Shown here: positions 56,915 through 64,000 of the stretch, in pieces
Position numbering within the stretch: position 1 is the stretch's first letter
Layout: each line of letters starts with the position of its first letter
Assembly: GCF_011761495.1 (NCBI RefSeq)
Contig: NZ_JAASRU010000005.1
Location: 1 to 64,000, forward strand
DNA length: 64,000 nt
Source: Alkalibacillus almallahensis
GTDB taxonomy: Bacteria; Bacillota; Bacilli; Bacillales; Alkalibacillaceae
Reading direction: 5' to 3'
Translations under genes and position numbers: made by a program
The notes under the pieces: model-generated
Databases searched by the model: none
The model's input: only the letters and a program-made list of their open reading frames with translations
What the model was told of the DNA's origin: nothing

Positions 56915-56954
56915 CCTTATAAGCAACAGGATGTAATTCCTATTACCTATAAGG
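56915..56954 (-). terminator. Terminator of the UDP-HexNAc dehydrogenase gene
   Basis: Seven-base arms (56915-56921 and 56948-56954) run into a T7 tract on the - strand. Confidence 0.7.
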
Positions 56955-56978
56955 GTGAATCTATAATATCCTCAATTT

Positions 56979-58295
56979 TTATAAGCTCCAGTAATAGTAA
57001 CCTTTAGTCTGGGCCTCATTCCTATTAAACAATTCCTTTACATCGATTAGCACTTTCTTATCTTTATCATTGAAATAATTATCTAGCAAATCTAAGTTAA
57101 ACTGTTCTTTTATCTCTTTGTGATTTACAGCAACAACCATAGCATTTAAGTTATGCAGATCTTCTTTGGTGGCTAATTCTAGGCCAAACTCTTTCTCGAC
57201 TTCATTCTCATCAGCTACTGGGTCATAAATCACAACTTCAATTCCGTAATCTCTTAGTTCATTTACAATATCAATAACTTTAGTATTCCTTACATCGGGA
57301 CAATCTTCTTTAAATGTAAGACCAAGAACTGCTACTTTACCACCATTAACTTCTTGTTTTGCTTTTATCATTTCTTTTACGACGTTGGATGCTACATGTT
57401 TACCCATTCCATCATTAATTTGACGTCCTGCTAAGATGATTTGTGAATGATAACCTAATTGTTCTGCCTTATAGGTGAAGTAGTATGGGTCCACTCCTAT
57501 ACAGTGCCCACCCACTAATCCAGGTGTGAATTTAAGGAAGTTCCACTTTGTCCCAGCAGCTTCTAAAACTGCTTTAGTAGGAATGTCCATTTTGTTTAAT
57601 ACCATAGACAATTCATTCATAAAAGCAATGTTTATATCTCTCTGAGAGTTTTCGATAACTTTTGCTGCTTCAGCAACTTTTATAGATTCAGCTTCATGAA
57701 CCCCAGCCTCTATAATAGAAGTATAAAGATCCGAGATTTCCTTAAGAGCATCTTCATCTGAACCTGAGACAATTTTGGTTATCTTAGTCAATGTATTAAC
57801 CTTGTCTCCTGGATTTATACGTTCAGGGGAATAACCGACCTTAAAGTCCTCACCGAATTTAAGGCCTGATTCATTTTCAAGATATGGAATGCAAATTTCT
57901 TCAGTTGTACCAGGGTAAACTGTAGATTCAAACACTACAATTGAACCTTTTGTTAAATGTTTCCCTATTGTTTTACTGGCACCAATTACTGGGTCAAGGT
58001 TTGGTGTTTTATCTGTGTTAATCGGGGTTGGAACAGATACGATGTGAAATTTACATTTCTCTAAATCCATTGGATTACTTGTGAACTCCATAGTCGTATT
58101 TGATATTACACTGTCACCAACTTCTTCTGTTACATCAACTCCATTACGATATGAAGCTAATTTATCCTCGTTGAGATCAAACCCTACCACTTCATAATAT
58201 TTGGCTAATTCAACTGCCAAGGGTAACCCAACATAGCCTAAGCCTATGACTGCTATTTTTTCATCTTTATTTTTTATTTTTTCAAATAATGACAT
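56979..58295 (-). CDS. UDP-N-acetylhexosamine 6-dehydrogenase (WbpO/TviB type)
   Basis: This 438-residue NAD-dependent enzyme oxidises the C6 of UDP-GlcNAc or UDP-GalNAc to a uronic acid. It has the Rossmann motif GLGYVGLPLAVELAK (about 18-32), FESTVYPGTTEE, AAGTKWNFLKFTPG and the catalytic Cys in GLVGGHCIGVDPYY (about 263). The length and AAGTKWNFL block separate it from the Ugd-type enzyme at 14.4 kb. It gives the locus an N-acetylated uronic acid. AGGTG precedes the ATG. Confidence 0.9.
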   Translation of the reverse strand: MSLFEKIKNKDEKIAVIGLGYVGLPLAVELAKYYEVVGFDLNEDKLASYRNGVDVTEEVGDSVISNTTMEFTSNPMDLEKCKFHIVSVPTPINTDKTPNLDPVIGASKTIGKHLTKGSIVVFESTVYPGTTEEICIPYLENESGLKFGEDFKVGYSPERINPGDKVNTLTKITKIVSGSDEDALKEISDLYTSIIEAGVHEAESIKVAEAAKVIENSQRDINIAFMNELSMVLNKMDIPTKAVLEAAGTKWNFLKFTPGLVGGHCIGVDPYYFTYKAEQLGYHSQIILAGRQINDGMGKHVASNVVKEMIKAKQEVNGGKVAVLGLTFKEDCPDVRNTKVIDIVNELRDYGIEVVIYDPVADENEVEKEFGLELATKEDLHNLNAMVVAVNHKEIKEQFNLDLLDNYFNDKDKKVLIDVKELFNRNEAQTKGYYYWSL

Positions 58296-58376
58296 TTTAG
58301 CACCTACCTACTTATTTTTCTTGTTTATTATACTATATCTAGCAATTATTTGTTTAAATAACGACATCTAAAATGT

Positions 58377-60209
58377 TTAATTATCTCGGCTAGTATTAAA
58401 TAATTCATTAGCTTTAAGCTCAGATATAGCTCGATAAATTTTTGTTGAATGTTTATCACTCTTAATTGTGGTTTCATTAGATATTATATTAGGGAGATAT
58501 TCTTGTTTATATTTCAATAACTGATCGTCAATAATAATGAGGTGGCTACATTCTAGGAATTCGCCATAAACAACAAATTGAATACGTTTCCCGTCCAATA
58601 TTTCTCTTATATTATCACAAACTTTACCACTTTTCCTCGCATTTTCATAGCTATGGAGTTGCACTAATCCGACTTTTTCATAATGCTTCAGCCAATCTTT
58701 AACTTCTTCGTCCAATTTCTTACTCTCATCTGTGAAATCAGAAGCAATTATAACATCGAAGTACCTGAAACCTTGTTCTTTTGTATCCTTAGTAAGCCAT
58801 AATGGTTCTGGTACTGAATACGGACGTTCATTTAAAGGGAATGGCATGTATAAATTGCCTGAAGAATGATACCTTTCAAGCGCTTCAACATATTCTTTCC
58901 TAATCCCTTTAAAATATCCGTTATACCCAAATGCTGAATTTCCAGTTAGTGATGCGACAGCTTGCTTTGGTAATGATAATGGACCTGTATTTAAATCCTT
59001 CACTCTGTTATTACCAAATGCATTGACTAATCTTCGTTTAAATTCTCCATCTGCAGCAAATCGAACACTATCCCAAAAGCCAATTGTATTAATGACTTCA
59101 GCTTTACGAAACATGATAGAAGACATATTCGAAAAAATGTATCTACCAGGTAATCCTCTTCGATAAAACTTTAGGTTTTCAGTTAATCTTGCGTGTTCGG
59201 ATGAATTAGCAACCATTTCTGGATTATCAATCAAGTGCCTGGCTTGAAGTTCTATTTTTTCTGCATGTGACCAATCATCAGCATCATTAACAGTGACAAG
59301 ATCGCCTGTAGATTTTTGTAAACCTATGTTTCTAGCTACATATGGTCCACTATTTTCACCTGTAGTATAAAGTTTTATACGCGAATCTTCTTCCTTTAAT
59401 CGATTTACAATTTCCTTCGTCTCATCCTGACTACAGTCATCAACAACGATAATTTCAATGTTTGTCCAAGTCTGTTTTTGCATTGATTCAATAGCTGTTT
59501 GTATACCTTCTTCAGCATTATAAGACGGAAGAATGATTGATACCTTAACATCAGTATTTTTACTCGGAATAGATGGATTCTTCATGTCTAATTGTTCATA
59601 TGACACTTCATTCTCTGTATTTCGGAAAGTAATTGGTTCTAGGTCATAATGCTTGTAAGCTTTATTAATCCAAACAATTTTTTCATCTATATTTGACATT
59701 AAATTTGATTTGGCTAAATAAAGATCTGGATGTTCCTGATATGAGAGTACTCTATCTAAAATTTCATTCGCCCTATCTTGTTCATCTAATATATCTAGGC
59801 ATTCCGACATTAGTATAGCTACTTTTCTTAGGTCATCAACATTAGAGTGGTTTTTTACATAAAACCTTAAATATTTAATTGCCTTTTTAGCTTCATTGGC
59901 TGTGTAATTATTAGCATGCCAAAGGGCAAGTTCCCACGCAGCCTTTTTTCTTTTAGTAATAGATCCTTCATCATTAAGATAAATATCTTGTAAATCTTCT
60001 AATGCTTTGTCATAAAAACCTAAGTTATATAGTTTATATTTAATTTCATCCACTTGTTTTTTATCCTTTTCATTTTGGCTCCTACCAAAATACCGCTTCA
60101 ACATTTTTTTTTGACGTTCACTTAGCATCCCACTTAACTTTTTCCGCTTTTCATCTGACATCCTAGAAAATATTACAGAATCAAAAAGCTTGAATAATTG
60201 CTTTTTCAA
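58377..60209 (-). CDS. Large GT2 glycosyltransferase with helical N-terminal repeats
   Basis: The 610 residues comprise a basic N-terminus, TPR-like helices (about 50-190) and a GT2 domain (VSIILPSYNAEEGIQT at about 225, VVDDCSQDET, TVNDADDWSH with the DxD). A C-terminal domain of about 150 residues lacks a recognised fold. It is paralogous to the 679-residue enzyme at 49.7 kb but lacks that protein's coiled coil. It probably elongates the polymer exported by TagGH, encoded just upstream. The start is TTG at 60209, ten bases after GGAGG. Confidence 0.85.
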   Translation of the reverse strand: MKKQLFKLFDSVIFSRMSDEKRKKLSGMLSERQKKMLKRYFGRSQNEKDKKQVDEIKYKLYNLGFYDKALEDLQDIYLNDEGSITKRKKAAWELALWHANNYTANEAKKAIKYLRFYVKNHSNVDDLRKVAILMSECLDILDEQDRANEILDRVLSYQEHPDLYLAKSNLMSNIDEKIVWINKAYKHYDLEPITFRNTENEVSYEQLDMKNPSIPSKNTDVKVSIILPSYNAEEGIQTAIESMQKQTWTNIEIIVVDDCSQDETKEIVNRLKEEDSRIKLYTTGENSGPYVARNIGLQKSTGDLVTVNDADDWSHAEKIELQARHLIDNPEMVANSSEHARLTENLKFYRRGLPGRYIFSNMSSIMFRKAEVINTIGFWDSVRFAADGEFKRRLVNAFGNNRVKDLNTGPLSLPKQAVASLTGNSAFGYNGYFKGIRKEYVEALERYHSSGNLYMPFPLNERPYSVPEPLWLTKDTKEQGFRYFDVIIASDFTDESKKLDEEVKDWLKHYEKVGLVQLHSYENARKSGKVCDNIREILDGKRIQFVVYGEFLECSHLIIIDDQLLKYKQEYLPNIISNETTIKSDKHSTKIYRAISELKANELFNTSRDN

Positions 60210-60237
60210 GAGTTAATTACCTCCTAACTTGCTTGTG

Positions 60238-61719
60238 TTAAACAGATTCGCTATAGTGTTTAACAACTTCTTCAGATGGTCCATCCATAATAACTTGACC
60301 TTTTTCCATCCACAACGTTCTAGTACAAACTTTTTCTACAAAATTTAGATTGTGTGAAACTATAATTACAGCCTTTGCACTTTCAATTAATTCTTGAATA
60401 CGCTCACTAGCTTTTTGTTGAAATTCAATATCACCAGTAGATAAAGCCTCGTCAATGATAAAAATATCAGGTTTTAGAACAGCAGCAATACTAAAGCCTA
60501 GTCTAGATTTCATACCACTAGAGTATTCTTTCACAGGTTTTTCAACTGCTCTTCCTATCCCAGAAAACTCAATAATCTCATCATATTTCTCTTGCACGAC
60601 TTTTTTTGGTATACCTAGTAACATCGCATTCAAAAATATATTATCTTCTCCTGTAAGTTGTGGGTTAAAACCTGTCCCATATCCCAAAAGAGAAGATGTT
60701 TGTCCATTAATAAAAATTTCACCTTGGTCTGGACTATAAATATGTGTTAACACCTTACATAGTGTACTTTTTCCTGCTCCATTATGACCGATAACTCCAA
60801 CTATTTCACCTTCATAAACAGTAAGATCTAAATTACTTAACGCCCAGAATTTTTTCTTATCTAAGTTGAAGCTAACACCTACATTGTTAGCTTTAATTAC
60901 TTCTTCACCTTTTTCTTTTTCAGCCGTTTTATCTAATTGTAAAATTTTCTTTTTCTTTGGCTTAGGCTTTGTTGTATTTTCTTGATATTCTTTTATTAGT
61001 GTTGACGGATCCCCCGTTTTTTTAACTTTTCCCTTTTCCAACCAGACAAGCCTATCACAATTCGCTTCTGCATACTTCAGACTGTGTGTAACTATTATTA
61101 CCATTTTTGCTTGCTTAACTAATTCTTGCATCTTTTGTGCTGCTTTTTTACTAAATTGTCGATCACCTGTATTTAAGGCTTCATCTAAAATCAGTATTTC
61201 TGGTTGAAGATGAGAAGCTACACTAAAACCTAACCTTGCTTTCATACCGCTTGAATAATACTTCATTCGTTGATCGAAGAAACTTTCCAAATCGGAGAAA
61301 TCATGAATTTCCTCTATATAACTCTCAATTTCACTTTTCGATATTCCCAGCATCATTCCATTTAAATACACATTTTCTCTTCCTGTTAATTCGGGGTTAA
61401 ATCCCATTCCAAAAGAAAATAATGCTGTCACATTGCCTTTCACTTCCATGCTCCCTGAATCCTCGGTAATAATTTTAGAAATCACTTTACTTAAAGTTGT
61501 TTTCCCGGCTCCATTAGAACCAATTATTCCTAAAATCTCACCTTCAACACCTTCGAAAGAAATATCTTGAAGGGCCCATTTAATTTTTTCCTTTTTATTT
61601 TCCTTTTTAGAAAAAATTTTAAATGCTTTGGATTTTAAGTCATCTTCTTCTCTTGATTCAAAATAAACACTTACTTTATCTGCCTTAACAACTTCGTTAG
61701 ACACATTATTTTTTTTCAT
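60238..61719 (-). CDS. tagH: Tandem-fused TagH-type ABC ATPase
   Basis: This protein of about 493 residues contains two complete nucleotide-binding domains. Walker A is GSNGAGKTT then GHNGAGKST, the signature YSSGMKARLGFS then YSSGMKSRLGFS, and Walker B ILILDEALNTGD then IFIIDEALSTGD. The H-loops are VTHSLKY and VSHNLNF. Each half resembles TagH, the energising subunit of teichoic acid export, which normally has one such domain and works as a dimer. A Lys-rich linker (about 250-262) joins them. The ATG at 61719 is preferred to a GTG at 61731 by ribosome-site spacing. tagG lies upstream. Confidence 0.9.
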   Translation of the reverse strand: MKKNNVSNEVVKADKVSVYFESREEDDLKSKAFKIFSKKENKKEKIKWALQDISFEGVEGEILGIIGSNGAGKTTLSKVISKIITEDSGSMEVKGNVTALFSFGMGFNPELTGRENVYLNGMMLGISKSEIESYIEEIHDFSDLESFFDQRMKYYSSGMKARLGFSVASHLQPEILILDEALNTGDRQFSKKAAQKMQELVKQAKMVIIVTHSLKYAEANCDRLVWLEKGKVKKTGDPSTLIKEYQENTTKPKPKKKKILQLDKTAEKEKGEEVIKANNVGVSFNLDKKKFWALSNLDLTVYEGEIVGVIGHNGAGKSTLCKVLTHIYSPDQGEIFINGQTSSLLGYGTGFNPQLTGEDNIFLNAMLLGIPKKVVQEKYDEIIEFSGIGRAVEKPVKEYSSGMKSRLGFSIAAVLKPDIFIIDEALSTGDIEFQQKASERIQELIESAKAVIIVSHNLNFVEKVCTRTLWMEKGQVIMDGPSEEVVKHYSESV

Positions 61720-61737
61720 AATAATATTCACTCTCTT

Positions 61738-62514
61738 TTATAGGGCCTTAATGATTTTATGTTCATTCTTACGATAATAATTAATCATTATAACACATAC
61801 AGCCAATGAAACTATGAGTATTGTTGTTAACCCTGTGAACTGAGGCTGTGAATTATACATTAGGACATCTCTATAGGCATCTACTAATACAGCAATAGGA
61901 TTGTAGTCAACCGCCCAACTATAATCTTCTGGTAATCGCTGTTCTGTCCATATGATAGGTGAAGCATAGAAAAATACTCTAATCACATGCGTTAACAAGT
62001 TATCAATATCCCTTACAAAAACAGTTATATAGCCTAAAACAAAGCCTACAGCCATTAAAAACAAAATGGTTATAAGTACTATTAATGGGAGGTAAATAAC
62101 TTCCCATCCAGGAATTGTTCCGTTTATAAGTAAAAATCCTGCTACAACAATTAATCCGAACATAAAGTTAAATGTTTGGGAAACTGTAAATGATAAGGGG
62201 AAAATTGACTTTGGTAAATATACTTGATTAATAATTGAACTATATCGTAATATCGATTTAGCAGAACTATTAATACTAGAACTAATCCATCGCCATACCA
62301 CAAGGCCAATAACTAGATACACTGCATAGTTTTCTCCACCTCTCCCAAGTACTATGACAATTAGGAAGTAATAAACCACAACGCTTAACAATGGATCTAA
62401 TAACCACCAAAAATAACCTAAAAAGCTATTTCTATGTTCTGCTTTCAACCCTGACTTAACTAAGTAAAATAATAAGTCCTTTCTTTTTACGATTTCATCT
62501 ATATAATTTTTCAT
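61738..62514 (-). CDS. tagG: Teichoic acid ABC exporter permease
   Basis: This 258-residue ABC-2 type permease has about six membrane helices. HRNSFLGYFWWLLDPLLSVVVYY near the N-terminus and the interfacial YASPIIW and YNPIAVLVDAYRDVLMY regions are typical of TagG/Wzm exporters of undecaprenyl-linked polymers. It pairs with the fused ATPase encoded 18 bp downstream. The ribosome site is GGCGGTG with longer spacing than usual. Confidence 0.92.
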   Translation of the reverse strand: MKNYIDEIVKRKDLLFYLVKSGLKAEHRNSFLGYFWWLLDPLLSVVVYYFLIVIVLGRGGENYAVYLVIGLVVWRWISSSINSSAKSILRYSSIINQVYLPKSIFPLSFTVSQTFNFMFGLIVVAGFLLINGTIPGWEVIYLPLIVLITILFLMAVGFVLGYITVFVRDIDNLLTHVIRVFFYASPIIWTEQRLPEDYSWAVDYNPIAVLVDAYRDVLMYNSQPQFTGLTTILIVSLAVCVIMINYYRKNEHKIIKAL

Positions 62515-62535
62515 TTAACATGACACCGCCTATAT

Positions 62536-63333
62536 TTATCTTTCGTTAATCTTCATTTTTGACTTTAGCGCATTATGCAATCCATGGAATGTATAATGTA
62601 AGAAGTAATAAGAGCTTATCAAAAGATTTTTCTTTTCAATTTGCCTGTATACATACCATTGCCCTTTAGCAGCCTTAAATTTATTGCTAGATACAGTATT
62701 CTGTCCAAGTCTATACTTTGCTAAAATTTCGGGTAATCCATAGGCACGATAACCTTTTCGTGTGATTGTTAACCAAAGAGCATAATCTTGTCTTCGTCTA
62801 ATATTTTTCATTTCAATATTGTCGATCTTTTGTCTATCTAGCATTACAGTTAAACAACCTATAATACAGTGCTTCATAAGATCATGATACCCGACTGACT
62901 TTGGCGTTTTAGATATATTATTCGTTAGAGTCCCATCTAACCTCATCCGTTGATATTTTGTAAAGGAGAATGCTAAATCATTTTTTTCCATGAATGCTAG
63001 TTGTTTTTCAAGTTTTTCAGGGTACCAAAGATCGTCACTATCTAAAAATGCTAAATACCTTCCGTTAGCATTTCGAATCGACTTATTTCTTGCAACTGCA
63101 GCTCCACTATTTTCATCCAACTCATATAGCTTAATCCTCGAATCAATCATTTGATACTGTTTAATAATATCAACCGTGCTATCACTTGAGCAATCATCTA
63201 CAATTACCATTTCCCAATTACTAAAAGATTGTTTGATAACAGATTCTATTGTCTCAGCTATAAATTGTTCGGAGTTATATGTGGGTGTAATAACTGAAAC
63301 TATTGGTGTTTTCTCCTTGTTTTCTGTGAGCAT
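62536..63333 (-). CDS. Glycosyltransferase family 2
   Basis: This GT-A enzyme of about 265 residues begins with VSVITPTYNSEQFIAETIES (about 13-32), has VIVDDCSSDST and the metal site FLDSDDLWYPEK, and an NIRRRQDYALWL acceptor loop characteristic of small wall and O-antigen glycosyltransferases. The sugar is unknown. The ATG at 63333 follows AGGTG by seven bases. It sits between a GT4-like gene and tagG in the same transcriptional unit. Confidence 0.88.
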   Translation of the reverse strand: MLTENKEKTPIVSVITPTYNSEQFIAETIESVIKQSFSNWEMVIVDDCSSDSTVDIIKQYQMIDSRIKLYELDENSGAAVARNKSIRNANGRYLAFLDSDDLWYPEKLEKQLAFMEKNDLAFSFTKYQRMRLDGTLTNNISKTPKSVGYHDLMKHCIIGCLTVMLDRQKIDNIEMKNIRRRQDYALWLTITRKGYRAYGLPEILAKYRLGQNTVSSNKFKAAKGQWYVYRQIEKKNLLISSYYFLHYTFHGLHNALKSKMKINER

Positions 63334-63345
63334 TAATATCACCTA

Positions 63346-63999
63346 TTATTGGGTTTTCGTCCAATCATCGTACAATTCCACTAAACGATTTGCTTGTGAT
63401 TGCCAGTTCAATTCACTAATTACAGCCTTTTTTCCATTCAGGCCCATTTCATGAACTTTTGACGGATTACTTACTAGATAATCGATTGTGTCTCTTATTT
63501 CATCATCATCATAAGGGTCAACAGCAATTCCACATTGATGCTTATTGACGAATTCTTTCCATGCACTGAAATTTGAACAAATAATCGGAATGCCTGCGTT
63601 CATATATTCAAAAAACTTTGTTAGTTCTTTCTTCTGATAATGATCCGTTGGAGGAAAAATAGCTAATCCAGCCAACCAATTTCTACTCAAATACTGCCTA
63701 TCAATTTCTTCTTTTTCAATGAACTTATTAATCCCAGTAATATGAATTCTTTCTTTAGTATCCCCTGCTATTCTATAAATTTCTTCAGCAAACTTTAATG
63801 GACATTTTCCAACAAAATGAACTCCTATTTCAGAATGCAAATCAGGAATTTTTGCGTGGATTTGTGCCCCACGTTGGATATCAACATTACCAGTATATAG
63901 CAATCGCTTTTCGATTGGCTTATCCTTACGCTGATGTTCAATATATTGTTGATTCACAGTTGGATAATTAAGAATCCATTTGCCTTTGGGATAAATGTT
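63346..63999 (-). CDS. GT-B glycosyltransferase, 5' end outside the window
   Basis: The readable 217 codons encode the C-terminal donor-binding half of a GT-B fold enzyme: RLLYTGNVDIQRG, HFVGKCPLKF, then TKFFEYMNAGIPIICSNF with the nucleotide-sugar contacts and the final LNWQSQANRLVELYDDW. The frame stays open to the window edge. A GTG at 63957 would give only half a protein, so the true start lies beyond 64000. It ends 13 bp before the GT2 gene. Confidence 0.85.
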   Translation of the reverse strand, partial: NIYPKGKWILNYPTVNQQYIEHQRKDKPIEKRLLYTGNVDIQRGAQIHAKIPDLHSEIGVHFVGKCPLKFAEEIYRIAGDTKERIHITGINKFIEKEEIDRQYLSRNWLAGLAIFPPTDHYQKKELTKFFEYMNAGIPIICSNFSAWKEFVNKHQCGIAVDPYDDDEIRDTIDYLVSNPSKVHEMGLNGKKAVISELNWQSQANRLVELYDDWTKTQ

Positions 64000-64000
64000 T

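Overview
The window looks like chromosome from a low-GC Gram-positive bacterium of the Bacillaceae, possibly a moderately halophilic one. The grounds are strong GGAGG-type ribosome binding sites, frequent TTG/GTG starts, a TagO/LCP/TagGH wall-polymer gene set, a YwqC/YwqD/YwqE-type tyrosine kinase module and a very acidic surface protein. The genus is inference only. No rRNA, tRNA or CRISPR array was seen.

Layout. 0-10 kb is mostly housekeeping. It holds an IS256-family element, a YitT-family membrane protein, rpiA, two zinc-ribbon membrane proteins, an acidic surface protein and a TAXI-type TRAP transporter operon (receptor, DUF1850 protein, fused permease). Three intergenic spots here carry a striking array of a 10-bp core (TATCRGCGMC) repeated every 20 bp; the IS element sits inside one of them. 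10-14 kb has a GntR regulator, a YtcJ-like amidohydrolase and a sodium:solute symporter.

14-42 kb is an exopolysaccharide/capsule locus. It encodes sugar-nucleotide enzymes (Ugd, GalU, CapD, CapE-CapF-CapG for UDP-N-acetyl-L-fucosamine, and a DegT-family aminotransferase), an initiating sugar transferase, several glycosyltransferases, a Wzx flippase and a Wzy polymerase. Divergently transcribed are the chain-length/tyrosine kinase/phosphatase genes. Embedded at 15.9-20.3 kb is a complete PAPS supply and recycling operon (sat, an SLC13 sulfate-type transporter, cysC, cysQ). No PAPS reductase lies in the window, and two sulfotransferase genes lie in the locus. The simplest reading is a sulfated exopolysaccharide. 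The PAPS module is bracketed by an intact ugd and a decayed ugd 3' end in the same orientation, which suggests it arrived by recombination. Two stretches (22.8-23.4 and 24.5-25.7 kb) are decayed DNA, and the second contains a wrecked IS256-type transposase.

42-64 kb is a wall-polymer region. It has two asparagine-synthase-like proteins without a glutaminase cysteine, TagO, an LCP ligase, a small membrane protein with an unknown partner, large GT2 enzymes with helical or coiled-coil extensions, and a methyltransferase. It also has a 1295-residue glucosaminidase with eight ~95-residue repeats, a WbpO/TviB-type UDP-HexNAc dehydrogenase, and an export transporter made of TagG plus an unusual fused double-ATPase TagH. 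The last glycosyltransferase runs off the window end.

Together the genes predict an acidic polymer containing uronic acids (GlcA, HexNAcA), FucNAc and sulfate, possibly with amidated carboxyls, plus a teichoic-acid-like polymer exported by TagGH. Start codons given here were chosen from ribosome binding sites and N-terminal motifs, so several genes are shorter, and one longer, than their longest ATG/GTG/TTG reading frame.
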